From Eutrophosalina sp902522775 (GTDB lineage Bacteria; Bacteroidota; Bacteroidia; Flavobacteriales; Flavobacteriaceae), in contig CABYWQ010000001.1 of NCBI GenBank assembly GCA_902522775.1, positions 375,020 through 439,019 on the forward strand: a stretch of 64,000 nucleotides of DNA, in the 5' to 3' direction. The position numbers and the translations under genes were made by a program. Below the pieces are notes generated by a model. The model was not told the origin of the DNA. It searched no databases and saw only the letters and a list, made by a program, of their open reading frames with translations. Shown here one piece after another: positions 1 through 8,360 of the stretch. Position 1 is the stretch's first letter, and every line of letters begins with the position of its first letter.

Positions 1-2524
1 ATCAAAAAAACTCTATTCTGAGTATGATTCCTCATTATTAAAGCCTAAAGCAAATCTATCAGGCCGTACTAATATTAAAAATATTTTAATCAACGGCGTT
101 GTTGTTGACTGGGAAAGATTAGATAAAAACATTGATATAATTAAAATTAAAAATGACTCTTCATTAAATAATAATGAATTAAAAATTTTTATAAATTATG
201 ATTTATTTCTCCCTAGATATTCAATAACTAATAATGGTAATAAAAATAATAAGCTTTTTTATTTTAAAAATTCTTTCCTAAGGATAGTTCCATTTTTAAA
301 TAATAATCCAATTATACAATCAAATGTTGATCTTGATGATCAATTTGTCTATAGTTCTAACTTTAAATTAAAAATTTTAAATAATAATAAATTCAGAATT
401 ATTACAAATGCTGACTACATAGCAAAAAATGAAAAATTTATTGAATACGAGTTAATTAACTCAAGAAATCTTGAATTAATTTTCGATTTAAAGAATGAAT
501 TCGAAAAAATTAACATTAATGATCTTGCTTTATATTCTGATTCAAATAATATTAAAATAAGTCAACAAGATATATTAAAAAGAATAAATAATTTTATTAA
601 TGAAAAATTTAAAAATCCAATAAAAAAAATTATAATAAATAAAGAAAATTTGCTAGATTATTCAATCTATCCTTATTCTGAAATCCCATCTTTCATTTCA
701 CCAATTGATAAAAAAATTTTAACAGAGTTAAATATTATAAAGTTTTTAATTTCAAAGAACTTACATAAAAATCTAAATTTTAATAAAAGAACTAATTTTT
801 GGTTTTTTTCAGGAATTGAAATTTACTTTTTAAATGAATACATCTCGAAATATTATAATGATTTAAGACTTTTAGGAAAGTTCTCAAGTTTATTTATCAT
901 AAAAAAACATAACATAAGTAATTATAAATTTAGTGACCAATTCAAATTAGTAAATCAATTTGTATCCTCAAGAAATATTGAGCAAAAGTTATCAATATCA
1001 AGTGAAAAACTAACTAGATTTAATTATGTATTAAACTCTCCATACTTATCATATTTTAATTTAAGTTATTTAAAAAATTATTTGGGCGATAAATCATTTA
1101 ACTATACTATTAAAAAAATTATGAATTCAGAAATGAAAAATAATAATAGTATTAGAAAGATTTTTGATATTAACAATGAAAAAGAATTAGACTGGTTTTT
1201 TGAAGATATATTAAATTTAAATACAGCTTTTGACTTTAAATTAACTAAAATTGATAAAAATAATTTTGAAATCAATAATTCTTTTATTACAAAAAATAAA
1301 ATCCCTTTACTTATTAAAAAAGAATATAATAACTATTCAACACAAAACTGGATATTATTTAATAGAAAATATAAAGACTCATTCAATGATAATCTAAATA
1401 ATATAATTGTTAATCCAGAATTTATTTTAAACGAAAATAACTACAAAAATAATTTTTTATCAAAAAAAGGTTTAAACAAATTAAAGTTCACATTATTTTC
1501 AGATTTTGAAAATTATAAATCTAATCAAGTATTCTACAGACCAATCATAAACTATAATCTTTATGACGGAATTCTTCCTGGCTTGACTTTCACTAATCAA
1601 TCACCATTAAAGAAAAATTTTTTATATTTTATTTCTCCACAGTTCTCATCAAGAACAAAAAAGATTTTAGGATCTGTTAGTTTCAATTATAGAGACATAA
1701 TTAGCAAAACAAAATCAATAAAATATTTTCTTTCATATGCAAAATTTAATTATGAAGATGATCTAAAATATTCTAGATTTTCTCCATCAATAATATATTC
1801 AATTAAAGATAGTGACTTAAAATCTAACTTTAGACAGTTTTTTATTGTAAGACACGTTAATATTAATAAAGAGCTTAATTCTTTTAAAAATAGTAATTAT
1901 GGAGTTTCTAATTTCTCATATATAAATTCAAATCCTGGGGCAAAAAAAACTTATGCATTTTTATATAATTTTCAAATTAATAATGAAATAATAAAAAATT
2001 CAATAACTTTTTCATACAGGAATTACTTCCAAGATTTTAAACAATTTAATTTTAGAATTTTTTTAGGAAAATTTTTTAAAAACACTTCCAATGATGATTT
2101 TTTCAACTTTAACATTCATTCATCAAATGATTATCTTTTTTCAAATAATTTAATTGGAAGATCAGAATCTGAAGGATTTTACTCACAACAATATGTGAAA
2201 TATGAAGGTGCTTTTAAATCTAAACTCAGCCAAGAAAAAGTTAATGATTTTATTTTTGTTATTGGATCTGGTGTCACATTATGGAAATGGCTTGAATCTT
2301 ACTTTGACTATGGTTTTTTTAAACAAAAATCAAAAAAATTAGTCACTGGTTATGATTTGGGCTTGAAGCTTAATATTGTTGAAAATTATCTTGAGTTATA
2401 TTTTCCAGTCTTAAATTCTGATGAATTTATTTTAAAATCAAATAATTATACAGAAAATATAAGATTTACTCTTTCATTAGACCCTGAAGATATATCCAGC
2501 TTATTTACAAGAAGATGGTTTTGA
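1..2524 (+). CDS. M1 (gluzincin) peptidase-like protein with C-terminal beta-barrel-like domain, 5' partial
   Basis: Reading frame 2 is open from the first bases of the window to the stop at 2522-2524, so the gene begins upstream; 840 codons are visible. The order of blocks resembles the large flavobacterial M1-like proteins: a beta-rich N-terminal part, a helical part where the active site would lie, a segment ending in DWFFEDIL (M1 proteins typically have a DWFF-type motif there), and a C-terminal half rich in aromatic, alternating strands (YNLYDGILPGL, FNYRDI) that looks like an outer-membrane barrel. No HEXXH zinc motif is visible: the corresponding stretch reads LTELNIIKF (719-745), and the usual SEG glutamate motif reads SGIE (809-820). 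Family assignment is from recalled similarity; loss of peptidase activity is inference. An internal TTG at 650 exists, but the open frame continues well upstream of it. Confidence 0.6.
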   Translation, partial: SKKLYSEYDSSLLKPKANLSGRTNIKNILINGVVVDWERLDKNIDIIKIKNDSSLNNNELKIFINYDLFLPRYSITNNGNKNNKLFYFKNSFLRIVPFLNNNPIIQSNVDLDDQFVYSSNFKLKILNNNKFRIITNADYIAKNEKFIEYELINSRNLELIFDLKNEFEKININDLALYSDSNNIKISQQDILKRINNFINEKFKNPIKKIIINKENLLDYSIYPYSEIPSFISPIDKKILTELNIIKFLISKNLHKNLNFNKRTNFWFFSGIEIYFLNEYISKYYNDLRLLGKFSSLFIIKKHNISNYKFSDQFKLVNQFVSSRNIEQKLSISSEKLTRFNYVLNSPYLSYFNLSYLKNYLGDKSFNYTIKKIMNSEMKNNNSIRKIFDINNEKELDWFFEDILNLNTAFDFKLTKIDKNNFEINNSFITKNKIPLLIKKEYNNYSTQNWILFNRKYKDSFNDNLNNIIVNPEFILNENNYKNNFLSKKGLNKLKFTLFSDFENYKSNQVFYRPIINYNLYDGILPGLTFTNQSPLKKNFLYFISPQFSSRTKKILGSVSFNYRDIISKTKSIKYFLSYAKFNYEDDLKYSRFSPSIIYSIKDSDLKSNFRQFFIVRHVNINKELNSFKNSNYGVSNFSYINSNPGAKKTYAFLYNFQINNEIIKNSITFSYRNYFQDFKQFNFRIFLGKFFKNTSNDDFFNFNIHSSNDYLFSNNLIGRSESEGFYSQQYVKYEGAFKSKLSQEKVNDFIFVIGSGVTLWKWLESYFDYGFFKQKSKKLVTGYDLGLKLNIVENYLELYFPVLNSDEFILKSNNYTENIRFTLSLDPEDISSLFTRRWF

Positions 2525-2552
2525 TAAATTGAAAAATTAATTTGTAAATTCG
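2519..2552 (+). promoter_or_regulatory. Candidate promoter for the fused E1 dehydrogenase gene
   Basis: TTTTG at 2519-2523 is followed after 21 bases by TAAATTCG at 2545-2552, close to the Bacteroidota -33 TTTG / -7 TAnnTTTG pattern. The ATG lies 7 bases beyond the -7 element, so the transcript would start at or just before the start codon. The -33 match lies inside the end of the preceding gene. Confidence 0.4.
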
Positions 2553-2559
2553 CACCTCG

Positions 2560-4956
2560 ATGAGTGAAAAGTTTCTCACAAAAGCCATTACATACGAGAC
2601 CTTCAAAAAAGAAGTCTTGAATGATTATAGAATTATTACAATCAGTCGTCAAGCAAGTTTATTGGGAAGAAAAGAAGTTTTAAATGGAAAAGCTAAATTT
2701 GGAATTTTTGGCGATGGTAAAGAGTTACCTCAAATTGCTATGTCGAAAGTCTTTGAAAAAGGTGATTTTAGATCTGGATATTATCGTGATCAAACATTTA
2801 TGCTTGCAATCGAGAAATTAAATATTAAACAAATATTTTCAGCATTATATGCAAATACTGATATCAACGAAGAACCGATGTCAGGTGGTAGACAAATGGG
2901 ATCACATTTTAGTACTCCTTTTTTAAATGAGGATGGCTCTTTTATAGATTTAACTAAACAATTTAATTCATCTTCAGATATATCTTGCACAAGTGGCCAA
3001 ATGCCCAGATTGCTGGGTCTAGCTATGGCCTCTAAACTTTATAGATCAGGAAAATTTAATGCTGAAAAACATTCAATTAATGGAAACGAAATTGCATGGG
3101 GAACAATTGGAAACGCAAGTACTAGTGAAGGTCTATTTTTTGAAGTAGTTAATGCAGCAGGAGTTCATCAAGTTCCAATGATTATTAATATATGGGACGA
3201 TGAATTTGGTATATCTGTTGACAATTCATACCAAACAACAAAATCAAGTATTTCAGAAGTTTTAAAGGGTTTTGAAACAGATTCAAAAAATAAAGGTTTT
3301 GAAATTATCAAAGTTAATGGTTGGGACTATCCGAAACTTATCTCTACCTATGAACATGCAAGTAATATATGCAGAAGTAAGCATATCCCTGTGATCATAC
3401 ATGTTAAAGAGTTAACACAACCTATTGGACATTCAACCTCGGGTTCTCATGAAAGATATAAGAACAAAGAAAGACTTGATTGGGAAAAAAAATATGATTG
3501 TAATTTAATGATGAGGAATTGGATTATTGAGAATGGAATAGCTTCTGAAGATGAGCTAAAATTATTAGAAAAGGAAAGTTCGGAATTTGTAAATAAACAA
3601 AAAATTGAAGCATGGAGCTCTTTTCAAGACATAATTAAAAAAGAAAGATTATCACTTTTAGATGTCATTAAAAGCACCATTGATAAAACTAAAAATAATT
3701 CATTAATTAATTTATATAATCAACTTTCAAGGATAAAAGAGCCTACCCGAAAAGATATTTTATCTTATTCAAGAAAATGTTTACGAATAAATGATTTATT
3801 TAAAAGAGATGAAATTATAAATTGGATTGAAAAATATAAAAAAACAACACAACCATTATATAGCTCTTTTTTATATAATGAACATAACCATTCGTTAAAA
3901 AATATTTCTGAAGTAAAACCTTTATATGGTAAAAACTCACACCTTGTAGATGGTAGAATTATTTTAAAAAATAATTTTGATAAACTTCTTAGCATAAATA
4001 AAAATCTTATAATTTTTGGAGAAGATTCCGGTAAAATTGGTGGTGTCAACCAAGCTTTGGAAGGTTTACAAAACAAATATGGAAGTTTGCGTGTTGATGA
4101 CAGAGGAATTAGAGAAGCATCTATTGTGGGTGAAGGAATCGGATTAGCTTTGAGAGGCTTTAGACCAATTGCAGAAATTCAGTACTTAGATTATTTGATT
4201 TTTGCTCTTCAAACATTAAGTGATGATTTAGCTACGATGTCTTACAGATCTGTTGGAAAACAAATTTCTCCTTTAATAGTTAGAACTAGAGGTCATAGAC
4301 TTGAAGGAATATGGCATTCTGGATCTCCAATTGGTATGCTTGTCAACTCATTAAGGGGTATCAGGATTTTAGTTCCAAGAAATATGGTTCAGGCTGCTGG
4401 CATGTATAACTCTCTTTTAAAGTCATTTGAACCAGCAATAGTAATTGAACCTTTGAATTCATATAGATTAAAAGAAAAAGAACCCATAAATTATGGTGAT
4501 TTTTGTTTAAAAATTGGAAAAGTTGATTTTATCCGAAAAGGAACAGACATCACGATAGTTTCATATGGGTCAACTTTAAGAATTGTTGATAAAGCATGTG
4601 ATATACTTAAAGAGCATGATATTAGTGTAGATTTAATTGATATCCAATCAATTATACCATTTGATATTGACAACGATATTATTCAAAGTTTAAAATTAAC
4701 TAATAAACTTTTGATTGTAGATGAAGATTTACCAGGAGGTGCCAGCTCTTATATTTTACATAAAATTCTTCATCTTAATAATGGATATAATTTTTTAGAT
4801 TCTAAGCCTATAACATTAACTGGGAAAGATCATAGGCCACCATATGGAACCGATGGCGATTATTATTCAAAGCCTTCAATTGATGATGTTTTTGAAATTG
4901 TATACAAAATAATGCAAGAATATAATCCCGCTAAATACAAACTAAAACTATCCTAG
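2560..4956 (+). CDS. 2-oxoacid dehydrogenase E1 component, alpha and beta subunits fused
   Basis: The protein has 798 residues. Residues about 1-400 form the E1 alpha (thiamine diphosphate) part, with the cofactor region GTIGNASTSEG at 181-191 followed by WDDEFGIS at 212-219. Residues about 450-798 form the E1 beta/transketolase-C part (IIFGEDSGKIGG, REASIVGEGIGLA, DEDLPGG). Fused E1 proteins of this kind are common in Bacteroidota and are usually named 2-oxoisovalerate or alpha-ketoacid dehydrogenase; they decarboxylate a 2-oxoacid and acylate the lipoyl group of E2. The usual GDG/GDA aspartate that helps bind magnesium is Asn185 here. No E2 gene is adjacent; an E3 (lpd) lies at 54180. Substrate is not decided by the sequence. 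The stop region overlaps convergent holA by 9 bases. Confidence 0.85.
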   Translation: MSEKFLTKAITYETFKKEVLNDYRIITISRQASLLGRKEVLNGKAKFGIFGDGKELPQIAMSKVFEKGDFRSGYYRDQTFMLAIEKLNIKQIFSALYANTDINEEPMSGGRQMGSHFSTPFLNEDGSFIDLTKQFNSSSDISCTSGQMPRLLGLAMASKLYRSGKFNAEKHSINGNEIAWGTIGNASTSEGLFFEVVNAAGVHQVPMIINIWDDEFGISVDNSYQTTKSSISEVLKGFETDSKNKGFEIIKVNGWDYPKLISTYEHASNICRSKHIPVIIHVKELTQPIGHSTSGSHERYKNKERLDWEKKYDCNLMMRNWIIENGIASEDELKLLEKESSEFVNKQKIEAWSSFQDIIKKERLSLLDVIKSTIDKTKNNSLINLYNQLSRIKEPTRKDILSYSRKCLRINDLFKRDEIINWIEKYKKTTQPLYSSFLYNEHNHSLKNISEVKPLYGKNSHLVDGRIILKNNFDKLLSINKNLIIFGEDSGKIGGVNQALEGLQNKYGSLRVDDRGIREASIVGEGIGLALRGFRPIAEIQYLDYLIFALQTLSDDLATMSYRSVGKQISPLIVRTRGHRLEGIWHSGSPIGMLVNSLRGIRILVPRNMVQAAGMYNSLLKSFEPAIVIEPLNSYRLKEKEPINYGDFCLKIGKVDFIRKGTDITIVSYGSTLRIVDKACDILKEHDISVDLIDIQSIIPFDIDNDIIQSLKLTNKLLIVDEDLPGGASSYILHKILHLNNGYNFLDSKPITLTGKDHRPPYGTDGDYYSKPSIDDVFEIVYKIMQEYNPAKYKLKLS

Positions 4957-5964
4957 TATTTCGAGAGCAAGCTGTTTCAATATTTTTTCTTCTTGAACTA
5001 ATGTATTTATTCCTTTAGATTTTAAATCATAGCTTTTAATAGTGTTTAAAGCTTTAACAGTTTCTTTCATACTAATATTCATACTGGCATTTTTAAATTC
5101 GTTTAAAAAAAACGGATTTATTCCTACCTGCTTTGAAACTTCAGAATCACTTGATTTTATGAGAGATTGAATTTGAAAAATTTTTATGTAATAATTATAG
5201 ATATTCAAGAGAACGACTTGAATAGGGTATTTCTTTGGGTTTTTAGAAAAATGATCTGATATTTTTAAAACTTTCATGAGGTTTCTTTTTCCATATTGAT
5301 TTTGCAATTCAAATAAATTGTACTCATTATTTATTCCAAAATGATTTAAAATTAATTCTTCGTTGATTTCTGAACTATCCTTTTTGTTTAGACTTAGTTT
5401 TTCAAATTCATTATTAATTTTACTTAAATTATTTCCTGTAAGTTCTATGATCAATTGAGATGTCTTGTAGTCCAATTCAAAATTATATCTATTTGATATG
5501 TATATTACCCAGTTGTGAAGTTGATTATCATATATTTTTTTGAAATTAATTAATCTTCCACTTTCTTTAAAGTAGTTTACAATCTTTGTTTTTTTTGAGA
5601 TATTTGGATCATTTATAAACAAAACAATTAGTGATGTTTTAGGTATTGATTTTAGTTTATTAAAATATTTGTCAATTTCTTTGATTAAATTATTTGAATC
5701 TCGAACTAAAAAAAGCTGTCTACCCCCCATCATTGGATAATTATTTGCTTTTAATAATAATTCATTAAAGTTTATCTCATCTCCATATAAAATATATTCG
5801 TTAAATGTTTTTAATTCATCCGGCAATTTTTCTTTAAAAATTTTTATAAATGCAGAAATAAAATATAATTGTTCAGAATTTATTAAATATAAATTATGAT
5901 TCATATTATTGGTTATTGATTTAATCTCTTCTTTAAAATGTTCTACATTTGAAATTGTAATCAT
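4948..5964 (-). CDS. holA: DNA polymerase III subunit delta
   Basis: The 338-residue protein matches the HolA family in length and layout: an N-terminal AAA+-like fold without a functional Walker A (LYLINSEQLYFISAF, MMGGRQLFLVRDSNN), a middle lid domain (LIIELTGNNLSKINNEFEKL) and a C-terminal helical collar domain ending in LKQLALEILG. Delta is the wrench that opens the sliding clamp during loading; the clamp itself (dnaN) is also in this window at 29025. The ATG at 5962-5964 shares the tetranucleotide CATG with the start codon of the divergent gene, so the two coding regions overlap at their starts. The C-terminal end overlaps the convergent E1 gene. Confidence 0.85.
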   Translation of the reverse strand: MITISNVEHFKEEIKSITNNMNHNLYLINSEQLYFISAFIKIFKEKLPDELKTFNEYILYGDEINFNELLLKANNYPMMGGRQLFLVRDSNNLIKEIDKYFNKLKSIPKTSLIVLFINDPNISKKTKIVNYFKESGRLINFKKIYDNQLHNWVIYISNRYNFELDYKTSQLIIELTGNNLSKINNEFEKLSLNKKDSSEINEELILNHFGINNEYNLFELQNQYGKRNLMKVLKISDHFSKNPKKYPIQVVLLNIYNYYIKIFQIQSLIKSSDSEVSKQVGINPFFLNEFKNASMNISMKETVKALNTIKSYDLKSKGINTLVQEEKILKQLALEILG

Positions 5965-6406
5965 GAAAAAATTAAATTTTAAAAATTATAATTTTAAGTT
6001 CAAAAATAAAGATAACAAACTATATGTATTCGATGTTATTAGAAAAAAATATATTGAGCTAAAAAAGGAAGAATGGGTTAGACAAAATACTGTTAATTTT
6101 TTAATAAATGAATTAAGTGTTCCAGAGTCTCATATCAACTTAGAAAAAGAATTTATTATAAATAAACTTAAAAAAAGATTTGATATTGTTGTTTATAATC
6201 CTGAAGGAAAGTGTTCAATACTTATCGAATGCAAGTCTTTTGATGTTAAATTAAATGAAAAAGCAATTGATCAAATACTTATCTACAATCAACATTTAAA
6301 ATCTAATTTTTTAATGCTAACAAATGGAATTAATCATTTATTTTTAAAGAAATCCTTCGATTATATAGAAAAAATAAATTTTTTACCTAAGTACACTAGT
6401 TTATGA
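5963..6406 (+). CDS. Small HSDR_N-like (type I restriction enzyme R N-terminal) protein, PD-(D/E)XK nuclease fold
   Basis: Translation from ATG 5963 gives 147 residues (MKKLNFKNYNF start). An in-frame start further upstream at 5909 would run deep into holA and adds an unlike N-terminus, so I prefer 5963. The centre shows a PD-(D/E)XK core: RFDIVVYN supplies the acidic residue and LIECKS the E-x-K, followed by a helix with QILIYNQHLKSNFLMLTNG, as in the HSDR_N/HSDR_N_2 domain. There is no helicase part and no hsdM/hsdS nearby, so this is a stand-alone domain rather than a restriction enzyme. A role in DNA metabolism is only suggested by its head-to-head position with holA. It overlaps the next gene by ATGA. 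Confidence 0.7.
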   Translation: MKKLNFKNYNFKFKNKDNKLYVFDVIRKKYIELKKEEWVRQNTVNFLINELSVPESHINLEKEFIINKLKKRFDIVVYNPEGKCSILIECKSFDVKLNEKAIDQILIYNQHLKSNFLMLTNGINHLFLKKSFDYIEKINFLPKYTSL

Positions 6407-7401
6407 AAGTTGCAATTGTTGTTCTAAATTATAATGGTTTAAACTTATTAAAACAATTTATTCCACAACTAATTAAAAATTGTTTAGGGGTAGATTTTTA
6501 TGTTGTTGATAATGCTTCTGAAGACGATTCTGTAAATTATGTAATAAATCAGTATCCAAATGTTAAAGTAATTATAAATGAAAAAAATTTTGGATACGCT
6601 GGAGGATACAATATATCTCTTAACAAGATAAATGCTGAATTATTTATATGTTTAAATAATGATGCAACATTTATAGATAAAACATCAATTAATAATATAA
6701 TTGAAGTTTTTAAAAAAAATCCAGAAATAGTTGCTGCACAACCTAGAATAATTAATTATACAAACAGAAAAATTTTAGATTATGCAGGTGCTTCTGGTGG
6801 ATTTATTGATTTATTTGGTTATCCGTTTTGTAGAGGAAGAATTTTATCAGAGATTGAAGATGTTACAAAATATAATACTACAAGAGAAATTTTTTGGGCT
6901 AGTGGGTGTTGTTTTGTTATAAGGAAATCTTCCTTTAATTCTGTCAATGGTTTTGATTCATCTTTTTTTGCTCATATGGAAGAAATAGATTTATGTTGGA
7001 GGTTGAAAAACAATAATAATAGTAATAAAATTGTTGTTATTGGAAATGCAAATGTTTATCATTTAGGAGGAGCAACACTTAATTATAATAGTGTCAATAA
7101 AAACTATCTGAATTTTAGAAATTCATTAATTATGTTAATTAAAAACCTCCCTAAAAGATTATTGTTTATTTCCTTAACAGGAAGATTTTTTATAGATTTT
7201 ATTATACTAATAGTTTCTTTAAGTACTTTAAATTTTAAAGTGGTTAAAGGTATAATTAAAGCATATTTTTTTGTCATAATGAATTTGATCAATATTTTTA
7301 GGTTACGATCAAACAAAAACTCAAATTTTAAATTTTATTATTGTAAATCAATTTTTTATAATTTCTTCATCAGAAGAAAAAAATTTTTTTCCGAAATTTA
7401 G
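6403..7401 (+). CDS. Family 2 glycosyltransferase
   Basis: The 332-residue protein has a GT-A fold glycosyltransferase domain in residues about 1-230: VAIVVLNYNG at the N-terminus, FYVVDNASEDDS, NFGYAGGYN, the DxD-like LNNDAT, and the acceptor-side FAHMEEIDLCWR, which fits the EED/ED-type catalytic base region of rhamnosyltransferase-like GT2 enzymes. The C-terminal third is hydrophobic (RFFIDFIILIVSL and AYFFVIMNLINIF) and probably membrane-attached. It most likely transfers a nucleotide-activated sugar to a surface glycan; donor and acceptor cannot be read. Its ATG overlaps the stop of the HSDR_N-like gene (ATGA), so the two are probably co-translated. Confidence 0.85.
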   Translation: MKVAIVVLNYNGLNLLKQFIPQLIKNCLGVDFYVVDNASEDDSVNYVINQYPNVKVIINEKNFGYAGGYNISLNKINAELFICLNNDATFIDKTSINNIIEVFKKNPEIVAAQPRIINYTNRKILDYAGASGGFIDLFGYPFCRGRILSEIEDVTKYNTTREIFWASGCCFVIRKSSFNSVNGFDSSFFAHMEEIDLCWRLKNNNNSNKIVVIGNANVYHLGGATLNYNSVNKNYLNFRNSLIMLIKNLPKRLLFISLTGRFFIDFIILIVSLSTLNFKVVKGIIKAYFFVIMNLINIFRLRSNKNSNFKFYYCKSIFYNFFIRRKKFFSEI

Positions 7402-7453
7402 TATAATTTTACCTTCATTTTTTTTAATTTCATATTATTATTAAAAATATATC

Positions 7454-8311
7454 ATGAAAAACAGTACTTTATATGTCCTATCATTCGTTGTTTTATTATC
7501 CTCATGCGTTTCTCAAAAGAAATTTGCTGAACTTGAAGCAACAAATCAAAACAACTTGAATTTACTTAATTCAGCTACAGTAAAATTAAACACTTGTCTT
7601 GATGAAAAAGCAACTGCTGAGGCAAATATGAAAGCTCTTCAAGATCAAGTAGCTTTTTTAAAAGCTAATAATCAAGATTTAATTAATAATATGGGTAATT
7701 TAACAACCCTCTCTCAGAAAGGTGCTGAGAATTTAGAAAAATCCCTTGAAAGTCTTCAAGAAAAAGATCTTGTTATTAGAACAATGCAGGATGCAGTAAC
7801 CCGAAGAGATTCAGTAACTTTAGCTTTAGTTACAAGCCTTAAAGGTGCATTTATAGATATTAATGATAATGATATTGAAGTTAATGTTGAGAAGGGTGTA
7901 GTATTTATTTCAATTTCTGATAAACTATTATTTAATAGCGGAAGTTATTATGTTTCTGATAGAGCTAAAGAGGTTCTTGGAAAAGTTGCTCAGGTAGTTT
8001 TAGATAAACCTGATATTGAATTTATGGTTGAAGGACATACTGATGATGTCCCTATTCAGAATGAAATTCTTCTCGACAACTGGGATTTAAGTGTTAAAAG
8101 AGCCACTTCAGTAGTTAGAGTTTTACAAAATGATTTTGGTGTCCCACCTGAGAGAATGACTGCCGCTGGTAGAAGTTCTTATATTCCTGTTATGGATAAT
8201 GACACTTCAGATGGAAGAGCCAAAAATAGAAGAACAAGGATTGTTGTTCTTCCAAAACTTGATCAATTTTATGATTTAATTGAAAAAGGGATGAAAGCAG
8301 CAGCAAACTAA
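7454..8311 (+). CDS. OmpA-family peptidoglycan-binding lipoprotein
   Basis: The 285-residue protein opens with a lipoprotein signal (MKNSTLYVLSFVVLLSSC, lipidated Cys18). Residues about 25-115 are a Leu/Glu/Asn-rich coiled coil, and residues about 150-270 are an OmpA C-terminal domain (VEGHTDDVPI, NWDLSVKRA, RMTAAGRSS, KNRRTRIVV) with the Asp and Arg that hold the diaminopimelate of peptidoglycan. It is therefore an outer-membrane-anchored, cell-wall-tethering protein of the kind annotated as OmpA/MotB in flavobacteria. The gene is monocistronic, with a candidate -7 element (TATAATTTTACC) a little upstream and a terminator downstream. Composition is richer in G+C than its neighbours, consistent with high expression. 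Confidence 0.85.
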   Translation: MKNSTLYVLSFVVLLSSCVSQKKFAELEATNQNNLNLLNSATVKLNTCLDEKATAEANMKALQDQVAFLKANNQDLINNMGNLTTLSQKGAENLEKSLESLQEKDLVIRTMQDAVTRRDSVTLALVTSLKGAFIDINDNDIEVNVEKGVVFISISDKLLFNSGSYYVSDRAKEVLGKVAQVVLDKPDIEFMVEGHTDDVPIQNEILLDNWDLSVKRATSVVRVLQNDFGVPPERMTAAGRSSYIPVMDNDTSDGRAKNRRTRIVVLPKLDQFYDLIEKGMKAAAN

Positions 8312-8331
8312 TTTTTTACAATTAGTATAAG

Positions 8332-8360
8332 AAAAGGGGGCATTTTGTGTTCCCTTTTTT
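8332..8360. terminator. Bidirectional intrinsic terminator between ompA-like gene and uvrD-like gene
   Basis: AAAAGGG at 8332-8338 pairs with CCCTTTT at 8352-8358 around a loop of about 13 bases, with T residues following on the plus strand and A residues preceding, so it can act in both directions. It sits between two convergent genes and is the only clear terminator at a convergent junction in the window. Confidence 0.7.

Noticed and set aside
2446..2652. Minus-strand frame of 68 codons across the M1-like/E1 junction
   Set aside because: It is antisense to two well supported genes and its sequence has no family resemblance.
5909..5962. Upstream start for the HSDR_N-like protein
   Set aside because: The added 18 residues are encoded by the start of holA in antisense and are not protein-like for this family; ATG 5963 fits better.
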